The notes beneath the pieces are model-generated. The model did not search any database. It was not told where the DNA came from and worked only from the letters and a program-made list of their open reading frames with translations. DNA of 64,000 nt. Origin: Thermaerobacter sp. PB12/4term (GTDB lineage Bacteria > Bacillota > Sulfobacillia > Thermaerobacterales > Thermaerobacteraceae). The first letter of the stretch is position 1, and every line of letters begins with the position of its first letter. The stretch is from positions 2,170,001 through 2,234,000 of the forward strand of contig NZ_CP048407.1 of assembly GCF_003403315.2 (NCBI RefSeq). The letters are read 5' to 3'. Shown one piece after another: positions 36,804 through 46,528 of the stretch. Made by a program: the position numbers and the translations under genes.

Positions 36804-38408
36804 GTGCGCGAGCTGGTCGTCCACGAGGTGTTGCAGAGCGCGCTGCACAACGGGCCGAAGGCCGAGATCGTCTACGGGGAGCGGCGGCTTACCTACGAGC
36901 AGTTCTACGAACGGGTGCTACGGCTGGCCCACAGCCTGAAGAAGCGGGGTGTGGGTCGGGGCACCGTGCTGGGGGTCCTGGACGTCAACAGCCACCGGTA
37001 CCTGGAGCTGCACTACGCCAGCTCCATGCTGGGGGCCGTGTTGCACACGGTGAACTTCCGCCTGCCGCCCGACGACCTGCTCTACGGCATCCGCCACGCG
37101 GGCGTGGAGTGGATGTTCGTCTGGGAGGGGTTCCGGGAGCCGCTGGCCGAGGCGCGGCCCCTTTTCCGGAACTGGGTTTGGCTGACCGAGGGCGACGCCT
37201 CGCCCGAGCAGGGTACGCCCACCCATGAGGAGCTTGTCCAGGGCGGCCGGCCGGAGGTTCCGGATGAAGCGGCGCGGGTGCGCGAGACCGACCCGTATTC
37301 GATCTTCTACACCACCGGCACCACGGGCCGGCCCAAGGGGATGCTCTACCGGCACCGGGACATCCTCCTGGCCTCCCTGGGAATCTTGCCCCACTTGGCC
37401 ATCCATCCCACCGGGGCGGCGGCTGGCAGCCGCGACGTGTATATGCCGTGCATCCCCTTCTTCCATATCCACGGCTGGGGGACCGCCCTGTTCGTCCCCT
37501 ACCTGGGCGCCAAGCTGGTCCTGCCGGGCAAGGCCACGCCCGCCGAACAGCTGCGCTTGATCCTGGACGAACAGGTCACCTGGTCCAACATGGTGCCGAC
37601 CCAGGTCCACATGCTGCTGGAGGCGGCGGACCAGGCCGGTGTCCGCGAGCTCAGCGGATACAAGATCCTCACCGGCGGCAGCCCGGTGCCCGCGGGCTTG
37701 GCCCGGCGGGCCCGGGAGCGGGGCATCGCCTACAGCGTGATCTACGGCGGATCCGATCAACTGGCGGCCACCATCTCGGTGGTGCCCCGGGGCATCGCGC
37801 CGGGGACGCCCGAGGCCTGGGAGGCGCTGCGGACGAACATGCTGCCGCTGGCCATGGTCGAGATCCGGCTGGAGGACGAGGACGGCAACCCCGTGTCCGC
37901 CGACGGCAAGAGCATCGGCGAGGTGCTGGTGCGCTCTCCCTGGCTGCCCGACGGCTACTACAAGGACCCCGAGCGGAGCCGCGGGGTCTATGAAGGCGGC
38001 TGGTTCCGCAGCGGCGACTTGGGTGTGATGAACCCCGATGGCACCCTCTACGTGGTTGACCGGAAGAAGGATGCCGTCAAGAGCGGCGGGGAGTGGATCG
38101 CCACCGGCGTGCTGGAGGCGCTGATCTCCGAGCATCCCGACGTGGCGGTGGTGGCCGTCATCGCCCAGCCCGACGAGCGCTGGGGCGAACGGCCGCTGGC
38201 CGTGGTGCAGCCCCGCCGGGAGCTCTCCGGCGATGACGCCCGGGCTTGCCTGGAAGCGGCGCTCCGGAGCCATCTGGCGGCGGCGGTGGAACAGGGCCGG
38301 CTCGCCCGCTTCTGGATCCCCGACCGGTTCGTCTTCGCCGAGCAGCTGCCGCTGACCAGCGCGGGGAAGATCAACAAGGCGGCACTGCGGCGGGAGCTGG
38401 CAGGTTAG
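36804..38408 (+). CDS. AMP-forming acyl-CoA ligase (TetR operon)
   Basis: 534 residues of the medium-chain fatty acid CoA ligase type. Motifs: YTTGTTGRPKGMLYRH, PFFHIHGWG, FRSGDLGVMNPDG, VVDRKKDAVKSGGEWI and C-terminal SAGKINKAAL. The A5 motif, usually Y-G-x-T-E, reads YGGSDQLAATIS, which may change acyl or AMP contacts. The GTG at 36804 has GAGAGGGGGAG upstream; the frame is open to 36705 but without homology. It follows the AidB-like gene by about 120 bp. Confidence 0.9.
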   Translation: MRELVVHEVLQSALHNGPKAEIVYGERRLTYEQFYERVLRLAHSLKKRGVGRGTVLGVLDVNSHRYLELHYASSMLGAVLHTVNFRLPPDDLLYGIRHAGVEWMFVWEGFREPLAEARPLFRNWVWLTEGDASPEQGTPTHEELVQGGRPEVPDEAARVRETDPYSIFYTTGTTGRPKGMLYRHRDILLASLGILPHLAIHPTGAAAGSRDVYMPCIPFFHIHGWGTALFVPYLGAKLVLPGKATPAEQLRLILDEQVTWSNMVPTQVHMLLEAADQAGVRELSGYKILTGGSPVPAGLARRARERGIAYSVIYGGSDQLAATISVVPRGIAPGTPEAWEALRTNMLPLAMVEIRLEDEDGNPVSADGKSIGEVLVRSPWLPDGYYKDPERSRGVYEGGWFRSGDLGVMNPDGTLYVVDRKKDAVKSGGEWIATGVLEALISEHPDVAVVAVIAQPDERWGERPLAVVQPRRELSGDDARACLEAALRSHLAAAVEQGRLARFWIPDRFVFAEQLPLTSAGKINKAALRRELAG

Positions 38409-38521
38409 GGCGACCCGCCGCCCGGCCTGCCCCGCGGGGGCCGAGGTACCCGTTTCCCGTTACCGTACCCGGGCCCGGGCCGTCGCGCCCCCGGCCAGGA
38501 CCCGCAGTCCTTGCCGGGTGC

Positions 38522-40050
38522 TCACGACCGCGCTCCCGCCGCCCGGCTCAGCCCGCGGCCCCACCGCGCCGACACCCAGTAGGCGAACCCTCCCACCAGG
38601 GGCAGCACCACGGCCGCCGCCACCCAGGCGACCCGGGCCCAGGGCCGCAACCTGCGCCGCCCGGTGTCCCGGCCCGTCCAGACCACCAGGGCCAGGTCGG
38701 CCACAGGGGGCAGGATCATCATCACCAGGTATCCGGCCGCCCCGGCCAGGTCGGCGGCCAGGAGCCGGCCTGCCGGGTTGTGGTTGCTGTAGATCAGGTT
38801 GTTGACGATCCGCGTCCCGTCCTGGGGGGCCAGCTTCTCCGAGTCCAGGGTGTTGGGAACGATGCCCGACATGTTGTACCGCCAGACGGAGTTCATGATG
38901 GTCAGGTTGCCGCCGGTGTTGGTCCCCGAGTAGCCGAGGGCGTTGTACTCGGCCACCACCTGGGTGATCACGGCGTGGCACGGCTTGCACTGGCCGATGT
39001 AAAAGCCCGAGTCGGGGCTGCCCGAGGCGTAGGAGTGGTCGAACTGGCCGTAGACCGAATCGTAGGCGTAGATGCCGTAATCCCCGTTGTTGTAAGCCGT
39101 CAGGTACGAGCCGCGGTAGCCGAGCACGCCCGTCCAGTAGAAGCCGTTGAGCAGGTGGTTGCGGCGGTCATGTTCTCGACGACCACGTCGTCGGCGCCCA
39201 GGACCTTGATCCCGTTGGCCCGCTTGAACTCCCCGTCGATGATCACCCGGTTGCGGTCCAGGCCGCGGAGGGTCAGGTGGGGCTTGGTCACCACCACCTC
39301 CTCCCGGTACACGCCCGGCCCCACCAGGATCAGATCGCCGGGTTCGGCGGCGTCAACGGCCGCCTGGATGGTCGGGTAATCCTCCGGCACCCGCAGGGTG
39401 TGGTAGGGTCCCACCGGTCGCGGCGGCGGCGCCGGGGGCAGGGGTTCTTCGCCCGAGCCCTGGCCTCCCGTCGATCCTGGAGCTCCGCTCGCCCCGCCGC
39501 CCGGCGTGCCGGGCGCCGCCCCACCCCTGGTGCCGGGTTCTTCCACGATGACGGCGCCCGCCATCCCGATGCCGCCGGGGGCCCCGTGGTAGACGCAGTA
39601 GTAATCGTACCGGCCGGGCCGGTCAAACCGGACGCGGTACACATCGCCGGGCATGAGGTGCCCCGAGTCCCAGGAGCCGTCGTCGGCGGTGACCGTGTGG
39701 GGGTTGCGCCCGGTCATCTTCCAGACCACCGTGGTGCCGGGAACCACGCGGACCACGGCGTCGCGGAAGAAGTCGTCGCCCCCTTCGACGTACACCTCGG
39801 GCCCCCCAGAGGGGGTGGATGGCTGCCCCGATGCGGCCTCCGCCCTTCCGGAGGCTAGGACGCCCCTGGCCTCGCCCCCGGTGCCCGCGCTCCCCGCTGC
39901 CACCGCGACCACGAGGGCAACCAGGACAAGCACCCTTGCCGGCCGCCGGCAACGCCGGCCCGCCTGTGCCCTGACCAGGGCCGGCCCCGCGGCCGGCACC
40001 CCGGCCGGCTCCACGGCCGGCCCGTCATCACCGGTCTTGCCTTCCCGCAT
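38522..40050 (-). pseudogene. Cupredoxin plus NosD-like beta-helix membrane protein, frameshifted
   Basis: Two frames join into one protein. The first (start ATG 40050, GGGAGGGAAG site) has a basic N-terminus, membrane/signal helix PARVLVLVALVVAVAAG, a type I copper domain (NPHTV, YYCVYHGAPGGIGM giving His, Cys, His, Met), a Gly/Pro linker and a beta-helix start (DYPTIQAAVDAAEPGDLILV). After ENMT at about 39170 it shifts. The other frame continues with NHLLNGFYWTGVLGYRGSYL, more beta-helix rungs and two C-terminal membrane helices. One missing C in GCCCGCAAC (39161-39166) would restore a single frame of about 510 codons. A real mutation or an assembly error cannot be separated. Confidence 0.8.
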
Positions 40051-40324
40051 GAGGCTTCCCTCCCGCAGCATCACCCCGCCGGCATCCCCCGGGACCGGCG
40101 GCGCCGCTGGCGCCGTGGCGGCTTGCGGGACCCCCGGTAGCCCGGTCCCCCCGAGCCGGCCCGGAACGGCGCCCGGCTGATCCCGCTGCCCCGGCTATTC
40201 GACCTGCCGGGTACCGGTTCTTGCTTCCGGAAACGTTCAGTCCCCGCAAGATCTGCGGGAGGAACCGGCCCACCTCCTGCGAACAGGACATCAGCCAGAT
40301 CCTTGCGCCTGCGGAGGGATTGCC

Positions 40325-41059
40325 GTGGCCCGTCCCCGCATCGGCCTGACCTCGTCCGGTTCGGACGCCCTGGGCCGCCCGTCCGTCCCGAGGGCTTACC
40401 TGACGGCCGTCGCCCTGGCGGGCGGCGAACCGGTGGTGCTGGATGCCCTTGATCCCACCGCGCCCCCACCCGAGGAGGTCCTCAACGGGGTGGACGGCAT
40501 CATTCTGGTGGGCGGTGGCGATGTCGACCCGGCCTACTACGGTGCGGACCTCCACCGGGAAACCCAGCCCGTGGCCCCGGCCCGGGACGCTTTCGAACTG
40601 GCCCTCGTGCAGCTGGCCATCCAGCGCCGCGTACCCCTGCTGGGCATCTGCCGCGGCGCCCAGGTGATGAACGTCGCCCTGGGCGGGGACCTGATTCAGC
40701 ACATCCCCGAGTGCTATGGGGAGACCGTTCCGCACTCCCCCGCCAACCCGGCCGGACCACGGGCGCTGCATCCGGTCCGGGTGGTGGCCGGTTCCCGCCT
40801 CCACCAGATCCTGGAGAAGGAGGTCGTTGAGGTCCGGTCCCGGCATCACCAGGCGGCGAACCGCCCCGCCCCCGGCCTGCGCGTGGTAGCCACCGCGGAC
40901 GACGGCGTGGTCGAAGCCGTGGAGTGGGAAGATCCCGCCCACCCCCTGGCCATCGGCGTCCAGTGGCATCCCGAGGACGGCATCGAGGACAACCCCGTGC
41001 AACAGCGGCTGTTCCAGGCGCTGGTGGCGGCAGCCCGGAAAAAGGGCAGCAAGGAATAG
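40325..41059 (+). CDS. Gamma-glutamyl-gamma-aminobutyrate hydrolase family peptidase (C26, PuuD-like)
   Basis: 244 residues, class I glutamine amidotransferase fold. Nucleophile Cys109 (LGICRGAQVMNVALGG), His215 and Glu217 (VQWHPED), and the GGGDVDPAYYG loop typical of PuuD. It probably cleaves a gamma-glutamyl amide in polyamine or amine catabolism. The GTG at 40325 follows CGGAGGGA. It is monocistronic here, with a convergent RDD gene 22 bp downstream. Confidence 0.9.
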   Translation: MARPRIGLTSSGSDALGRPSVPRAYLTAVALAGGEPVVLDALDPTAPPPEEVLNGVDGIILVGGGDVDPAYYGADLHRETQPVAPARDAFELALVQLAIQRRVPLLGICRGAQVMNVALGGDLIQHIPECYGETVPHSPANPAGPRALHPVRVVAGSRLHQILEKEVVEVRSRHHQAANRPAPGLRVVATADDGVVEAVEWEDPAHPLAIGVQWHPEDGIEDNPVQQRLFQALVAAARKKGSKE

Positions 41060-41081
41060 GAAATTGGGCAGAAGAACGGCC

Positions 41082-41525
41082 TTACGAGGAAATCCCCACG
41101 GGCCCGGCGGCCTGGACAGCGGGCGGATCCGTCGTCACATAGGTACCGGCGATGAGATCGTGCAGGGAGCGCTTGTCTTCCCGGGCCGCCACCAGGATTG
41201 CGCTGACGATCAGGCCGGCCCCCAGGGTGACGAAGTACACAAGCCCTCCCACCACCGAGCGCAGGAACATGGTGCCGATGCCCACAGGGGCACCGTTGAG
41301 CCGTACGATTCGTATTCCCACGATGCGCTTGCCGACCGTGTACCCGTGCCAGACCACCGGAACCACCAGCGCGTAGAGGACGTTGGCCAGCGACGTGAAC
41401 CAGTTGGCATCCGCGGTGTCGGTGACCAGATAACCCAGGAAGGTGATGGGTCCGCCGACCACGACCCCGTCCAGCAGGCTGGCGGCAAACCGTTTCCAAA
41501 AGCCGGCCGGATTTTTCACGGCCAT
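41082..41525 (-). CDS. RDD-family membrane protein
   Basis: 147 residues with the RDD signature: GFWKRFAASLLDG at the N-terminus, GYTVGKRIVGIRIV in the middle and DKRSLHDLIAGTYV at the C-terminus, with three to four membrane helices. RDD proteins are poorly defined; some act as Na+/H+ antiporters. The ATG at 41525 follows GGGGAGGAGAGG. It ends 22 bp from the convergent PuuD-like gene. Confidence 0.85.
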   Translation of the reverse strand: MAVKNPAGFWKRFAASLLDGVVVGGPITFLGYLVTDTADANWFTSLANVLYALVVPVVWHGYTVGKRIVGIRIVRLNGAPVGIGTMFLRSVVGGLVYFVTLGAGLIVSAILVAAREDKRSLHDLIAGTYVTTDPPAVQAAGPVGISS

Positions 41526-41661
41526 GGTGCCTCTCCTCCCCCCGCGCGGCCTTGCCGCGCCCCGTTCATTCCCCTGGGCATTGTATTCTCGGGTATTCGC
41601 GCCACAGGCCTTCCTCCCTGCGCCGGGGGCATCTTGTGCTTTCGCGCTGCCCCGTGGGCCG

Positions 41662-42972
41662 TCAGGGTGCCGACACCGTGAGGTCGTAACTCCGCAGGTG
41701 GAACTTCACCCGCACGGCGGGCCTCAACTGGCGCAGCTCGCGGCGCCACCCGGCCTGCAGGGCGCGCCACGCTGCGGGATCCTGCCGGTACAGGGCCGTC
41801 CCAAAGCCGGCGGGATCGGCGCCCAGGGCGGCGGCCTGCTCCAGGGCCGCCCGAATCTGCCGTTGCGCCTGCCGGGCCACCGCCCGCCGAACCGCCATGG
41901 CCCGGGTCCGGTCGACGCGGCCGCCGGGGCATTGCCACTCCAGCAGGGTTCCCTCCAGCTTGACCTCGACGGCCACCCGGGGCGGCGGGCCTGTTTCCAC
42001 CACCTGGATGCGGGCTTCATTGCGGTCGATCCGCAAGGACACCACCGGCTGCACCGGCACATCCTGCGCTTCCCCGCCCGCGCCGCCCTGCGTCTCGCCG
42101 CCCGCGCTACCGCTGGCACTGCCTTGACCATCCGTTGCCTGACCGCTCGTCTCCGGGCCGGCCGTTCCTTGAGAACCCCCACCCTCACCGGCGGCCTCAG
42201 GACAGGGAACGGCCAGGGTAAAGGGGTGGGCCTCACCCCGGGCCATGAGCAGCCCCTCGTCGAGGGGCGGGGGGAGAAAGCCCACCAGCCGGTCCCGGGC
42301 GAACAGGGCCAGGCCCGCCGGCACCGGGTTGATGGTATCCCGGGTGCGGCCGGTGGCCACCACCGGCAGGAAGGGGTCGATGCCCGGCGTATCAAGCCAG
42401 CGCAGCACGGTGTTGCCGTCCACCACCCGGATGGTTCCTGGCCTGTTCTTCCGGCCCAGGGCATCGAAGGAACGGGCCAGGGAGCGATCCAGGGCGGGTT
42501 GCAACAACTCCAGCAAGCTGCCCGCCTCGCCCCGCACCACGTAAAGGGACGCCTTGCGCTCCACCCGGTAACTGCGGGAGATCATCTCCAGCAGGGGCCG
42601 TAGGCCCGACCGGGCGGCCGGCTCCCCGATGAGGATGTGGTCGGTAAAGGACCAGCGGACCTCCCGCGGCACGCTGCGGTCCAGGGACTCGGCGGCCATG
42701 CGCGGGGTCTGGCCGGGCGCCGACCGGAACAGCGTGTTGCGACTCATGCCCGGCCCTCCTGCGCCGCCCCCTCCCACCGACGCCGGCAGGACCAGCTCGG
42801 GCACGGGGATCGCCACCGTCCAGAGGTAGCGTCCTGCAGGGTTCCGGTCCAGGGCGGCCACCGTAATGAAGGCCAGGTCGTTGACCTCGTTGTAGCCCCA
42901 GCATCCACCCAGCGTCAGGGCACTCAGAATCAGGACGAACCCGGCCCGCCAGCGGCCCCCGCGGCTCATCAT
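41662..42972 (-). CDS. Spore germinant receptor subunit C (GerC family lipoprotein), locus 2
   Basis: 436 residues. Lipoprotein signal with lipobox LTLGGC (Cys24), then the GerC fold (AFITVAALDRNPAG, RWSFTDHILIGEPAARSG, RKASLYVVRGEAGSLLELLQP, GLALFARDRLVGFLPP). The C-terminal domain includes AALEQAAALGADPAGFGTALY, as in the fused GerC of locus 1. A 50-residue Gly/Ser/Gln-rich insert (about 258-305) is unusual. ATG 42972 overlaps the gerB stop (TGATG). It is exposed on the outer face of the spore inner membrane with GerA and GerB. Confidence 0.92.
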   Translation of the reverse strand: MMSRGGRWRAGFVLILSALTLGGCWGYNEVNDLAFITVAALDRNPAGRYLWTVAIPVPELVLPASVGGGGAGGPGMSRNTLFRSAPGQTPRMAAESLDRSVPREVRWSFTDHILIGEPAARSGLRPLLEMISRSYRVERKASLYVVRGEAGSLLELLQPALDRSLARSFDALGRKNRPGTIRVVDGNTVLRWLDTPGIDPFLPVVATGRTRDTINPVPAGLALFARDRLVGFLPPPLDEGLLMARGEAHPFTLAVPCPEAAGEGGGSQGTAGPETSGQATDGQGSASGSAGGETQGGAGGEAQDVPVQPVVSLRIDRNEARIQVVETGPPPRVAVEVKLEGTLLEWQCPGGRVDRTRAMAVRRAVARQAQRQIRAALEQAAALGADPAGFGTALYRQDPAAWRALQAGWRRELRQLRPAVRVKFHLRSYDLTVSAP

Positions 42973-44237
42973 CACGGCATCCGCCCCCCGGCAGGCTCCC
43001 TGCCGGCGGCGGCGGCGCGTCCGGCTTCGGGAGCCTCGTCGCCCTGGGGTGCCGGGCCGGAACCCGGACGGTGCCGCCCGGCGGGCATACCCTCCGGTGC
43101 CTGTCCCAGGGATCGTTCCTCCGCCCTTCCCGCCGCCCGTCCCGCCCGGGCGGGCAGCAGGCCGGCCACCAGCCCCGCCACCAGCCCGGCCATCCCCACC
43201 AGGGGCCAGACCCGGGTAAATTGCCAGTCCCAGCGCTCGCTGTCGGGAAAGAGGATGGCCGCCACGGCGACCGCTGCCAGGGTCATCAGCCCGTGGACCG
43301 GTCCCTGCCACCGCTCGGTGAGCCCCAGGCCCGCTCGTGCCGTCACCCCCGCCGCGTAGACGAAGAGGGCCAGCTTCAGGGCGATGCCCAGCAGCCATGC
43401 TGAAATCGTGAACACCTCCGGACGGGACATCACGGGCACGGGCCGGGCCAGCCGAGCCAGAATGAAGGTGGGGGCCACCGCCCGGGCCGTTTCCCCCGGC
43501 CCCAGCACGACGATGCCGGCCAGCGCCACACCGGCCAGCAGCACCACCATGCCCGCCGCGGCAAGCATCAGAGGCCGCAGAACACCATGGCGGGAGGACA
43601 GCCCGTCGGCAAAATAGGTCAGGATCAGGGTCTCGGCCGTGGCCGCCACCATCACCGGCAACCCTCCCAGCAACGGGCGCGCTCCCCCTTCCAGCAGCGG
43701 CAAGAGCTGGGCCCACTCCGCATTGCCCGGAAGGAGAATGAGCAGGTTCGTCGCCAGGGCCAGCACCATCACCGGCAGAACCAGCAGCCCCAGCCGGGCC
43801 AGGGTTTCTCGCCCGTACGCCACCAGGACCCACGTGGTCAGGGCCATGGTGGCATGAAAAGCCCACACCGGCGTCTCCGGGAAGACCACCACCGTGAGCA
43901 GCACCGTTTCGCCCAGAATGCCGCCGGCATGGTAGGTCGCATACGCCACCAGCACAGGGAGGACCAGCCACCGCATGAGCGGGTGAAACCGCAGGCGGTC
44001 AAGGGGCGTAAGCCCCGGGCGGAAGTAGAAGGCGTACCACGCCCCGACCACCAGGGCCACCACGGGGGTGCTGGCCAGCACGGCGAGCCAGGCGTCGCGG
44101 CCGGCGACGGCCGCCAGCGACCGCGGCAGGAAGAAGACCAGGGTGGCCAGCACCACCACGATCAGCAGGACCGCGATGGAGGCGGGATCAACCTGGTCAC
44201 GGCGCGGCACGGCCGGTTCCTCCCCGCCGCCCCGCAT
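42972..44237 (-). CDS. Spore germinant receptor subunit B (GerB family), locus 2
   Basis: 421 residues, about ten transmembrane helices of the APC-like GerB family (IAVLLIVVVLATLVFFLPR, FPETPVWAFHATMALTTWVLV, EVFTISAWLLGIALKLALFVY). The C-terminal 75 residues are a hydrophilic Ala/Gly/Pro-rich tail after GLLPARAG. The start is ATG 44237, with a GGCAGGTGCAGGG site. It is separated from gerA by 237 bp, unlike the overlapping genes of locus 1. It probably forms the germinant-binding pocket. Confidence 0.92.
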   Translation of the reverse strand: MRGGGEEPAVPRRDQVDPASIAVLLIVVVLATLVFFLPRSLAAVAGRDAWLAVLASTPVVALVVGAWYAFYFRPGLTPLDRLRFHPLMRWLVLPVLVAYATYHAGGILGETVLLTVVVFPETPVWAFHATMALTTWVLVAYGRETLARLGLLVLPVMVLALATNLLILLPGNAEWAQLLPLLEGGARPLLGGLPVMVAATAETLILTYFADGLSSRHGVLRPLMLAAAGMVVLLAGVALAGIVVLGPGETARAVAPTFILARLARPVPVMSRPEVFTISAWLLGIALKLALFVYAAGVTARAGLGLTERWQGPVHGLMTLAAVAVAAILFPDSERWDWQFTRVWPLVGMAGLVAGLVAGLLPARAGRAAGRAEERSLGQAPEGMPAGRHRPGSGPAPQGDEAPEAGRAAAAGREPAGGRMP

Positions 44238-44474
44238 ACCCTGCACCTGCCCGAGGCCCGTCCTGGCCTTGCCTTCCCTGTGGCTCCGCACGGCTCCCTG
44301 GTGCCCACGGCCGGGCACGGTCTGGCCGTCCCCGCCCCTCTACATGGGCACCCCGTTCCCCTGGCCCGGCGAAACCTGGCCATTCCTTGCGCCGTGCCCG
44401 GCCTGTTCCTCCCCGCCGCCTGCCGCGGGCTCCTGCATCCCTTTGCGCGCCGTCCAAGCCTCGCCCCCGCCTCC

Positions 44475-46355
44475 TCACTGACCTGCGCCGGCGCCCGTGC
44501 CCTCGCGCCCGATCAGGGGCGGCTTGCCCCGCATCATCGCCCAGGGAGCGCGGACCAGGGCATCCTCCCAGCCCTGGGGACGATACGGAGCGTATGGCGT
44601 GAGGTAGGGCACTCCCACTGAACGCAGGGACACCATATGGGCCAGCACGATGAGGAAGGCCGTGACCAGCCCGTACATGCCCAGCACGGTCGCCACCCCC
44701 AGGAACACGTAGTGCAGAACGCGGAAGGGAATAGCCGCGCCGAAGGTGGGCAGGGCGAAGGCGGCCATGGCGCTGACCCCGATGAGGATCAGGGTCGGAG
44801 CGGTGACGATGCCCGCCCGCACCGCCGTATCCCCGATGACCAGGCCGCCGACGATGGTCAGGGCTCCGCCGACCTGGCGGGGGAGACGGGTCGTCGCCTC
44901 GCGCAGGATGTCAAAGACGAAGCTCAGCCCGGCGGCCTCCAGGGCCGTGGGTAAGGGCAGGGCTTCGCGGGACGCCGCCAGGGAAAAGAGGAACTCCCGG
45001 GGGATCAGCTCCTGGTTGTAGGTCGTCACGGCCACGTAGAGCGGGAGCCCCACGGTCATCAGCAGGACGGCGAAGAACCGGACCATGCGCAGGATGCCGG
45101 CGAAAGGCCAGCGCAGGTAGTAGTCGTCGGGCGACTGGAGCAGGTCCCAGAACTGCAGGGGCACCACCACGGCGAAGGGTGTGCCGTCCAGCAGGACCGC
45201 GACCCGCCCCTCCATCAGCCCCGCCGCCACCACGTCGGGCCGCTCCGTCAACCGCGCCTGGGGGAAGAGGGAGAGGGGGCGGTCCTGCAGCAGCGCCTCG
45301 ACCTGTTCTTCCGAGAACAGCATGTCCCAGGGCGCCGCCTCCAGGCGCCGCCGCACCTGAGCCACGGTGCCGGGATCGGCCCGCCCCGCCACGTAGACCA
45401 CGGCCGCCCGGGTGCGGCTCAGGCGGCCCGTCTCCAGCTCTTCGATGCGCAGGTAGGGTGTGCGCAGCCGCCGGCGCAGGGCCGCGGTGTTCACCCGCAG
45501 GACCTCGACAAAGGACTCCCGCGGGCCGCCGATGGTCCCTTCCGTGGCCGGGTCGTCCACACCGCGGTGCTCGAACTCCCGGACGTCCACGAGCCACGCG
45601 GTGCCCGCCCCGCCTGCCCGCTGTCCGTCCGGGGTGGCCCCGCGGCCCGCGCGGAACGCCCCCTGTCCCGCGGCACCGGCCGCTGGTGCGCCCCCGGAAT
45701 CCGCAACGGCTGGGGGTCCACCCGCAGCGTCGACGGCAATCAGGGCACACCCTTCCAGAAGCCCGTCGACCGCCTGCGCCAGGCGGGTCACGGGACGAAC
45801 CCGGCCGCCGGGCAACAGGCCGCGGTCCAGCCACCGGGCCACCTGGGGCGCGGTGGCCGGCAGGCGTTCCAGCAGCGGCCGGAGGATGAACTGGTTGAGG
45901 AGGGTGTCCCCCACCAGGCCGTCCACGTACATGACCAGCAGCTCCGCGCCCCCCGGGCGCCGGAGGGGTACGGCCACCAGGTCGGCGGCGTGGCCCAGGG
46001 CATCCCGCACCAGCGACTCCAGGGACCGTACCTCCGCCGGCACAGGTTCTTCCAGCGCCAGATCGGCGACCCAGCGGTCCATCCGGCCCAGGAAGTCTTC
46101 CAGGTGCTCGCGCAACCGGGTGGCGGGGGTTTCCGCCAGGGGCGGCCGGCCCCCCAGAGGCGTGGTCGACCAGGCCGGCAGCCGGGCGTGGAGGCGATCC
46201 AGCCGCCCGGCGGCGCCTTCAAGCCCGGCCTCAGGGTGGACGGGCTGCCGGGCGGGCGCCCCGGCCGGCGGCTGCACGCCGGCCCGTGTTTGCCCCCCCG
46301 CGGGCCGGGCACCGCCCCCCAGCCCTCGCCCCACCCACCGCACTCTGCGGCTCAC
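44475..46355 (-). CDS. Spore germinant receptor subunit A (GerA family), locus 2
   Basis: 626 residues. It has an unusually long Gly/Pro/Arg-rich N-terminus (about 1-85), then the GerA cytoplasmic domain (VMYVDGLVGDTLLNQFIL, EGTIGGPRESFVEVLRVN, LRIEELETGRLSRTRAAVVY) with an Ala/Gly-rich insert, and four to six C-terminal helices (WDLLQSPDDYYLRWPFAG, YNQELIPREFLFSLAASREA, GGALTIVGGLVIGDTAV). GTG 46355 is chosen because GGGAGGAGGTGGG lies just upstream. The core is clearly homologous to GerA of locus 1. A possible sigma-G promoter lies at 46388-46417. Confidence 0.92.
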   Translation of the reverse strand: MSRRVRWVGRGLGGGARPAGGQTRAGVQPPAGAPARQPVHPEAGLEGAAGRLDRLHARLPAWSTTPLGGRPPLAETPATRLREHLEDFLGRMDRWVADLALEEPVPAEVRSLESLVRDALGHAADLVAVPLRRPGGAELLVMYVDGLVGDTLLNQFILRPLLERLPATAPQVARWLDRGLLPGGRVRPVTRLAQAVDGLLEGCALIAVDAAGGPPAVADSGGAPAAGAAGQGAFRAGRGATPDGQRAGGAGTAWLVDVREFEHRGVDDPATEGTIGGPRESFVEVLRVNTAALRRRLRTPYLRIEELETGRLSRTRAAVVYVAGRADPGTVAQVRRRLEAAPWDMLFSEEQVEALLQDRPLSLFPQARLTERPDVVAAGLMEGRVAVLLDGTPFAVVVPLQFWDLLQSPDDYYLRWPFAGILRMVRFFAVLLMTVGLPLYVAVTTYNQELIPREFLFSLAASREALPLPTALEAAGLSFVFDILREATTRLPRQVGGALTIVGGLVIGDTAVRAGIVTAPTLILIGVSAMAAFALPTFGAAIPFRVLHYVFLGVATVLGMYGLVTAFLIVLAHMVSLRSVGVPYLTPYAPYRPQGWEDALVRAPWAMMRGKPPLIGREGTGAGAGQ

Positions 46356-46387
46356 GCGCCCACCTCCTCCCGCCCTTCTCACCTGGA

Positions 46388-46417
46388 TAAGGTCACCGCC
46401 AGAACCGGCACCTATGC
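46388..46417 (-). promoter_or_regulatory. Candidate sigma-G promoter of gerA locus 2
   Basis: On the minus strand GCATA (46417-46413), an exact GHATR -35, is followed after 18 bp by GACCTTA (46394-46388), a 5 of 7 match to CATnHTA. The spacing is that of sigma G promoters, and a strong ribosome site follows. Forespore expression is expected for germinant receptors. Confidence 0.35.
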
Positions 46418-46528
46418 CGCCCCAGGGCCGCGCCGCTCCGGCCCTTCCCTCAGGTTTCCGTCACGGGGCACTCAGCAGGAACTCAGGTGGCTTGTTGACG
46501 ATGAAGTTGCAAGAAGGAGGTGGGTGCA

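Noticed and set aside
38409-38521. Terminator between the convergent ligase and cupredoxin genes
   Set aside because: CCCCGCGGGG and CCCGGGCCCGGG are self-complementary, but short GC palindromes are common in this DNA and no T tract follows.
44238-44474. Extra gene between gerA and gerB of locus 2
   Set aside because: Small frames on both strands have low-complexity Arg/Gly/Pro translations and no start signal; treated as a spacer.
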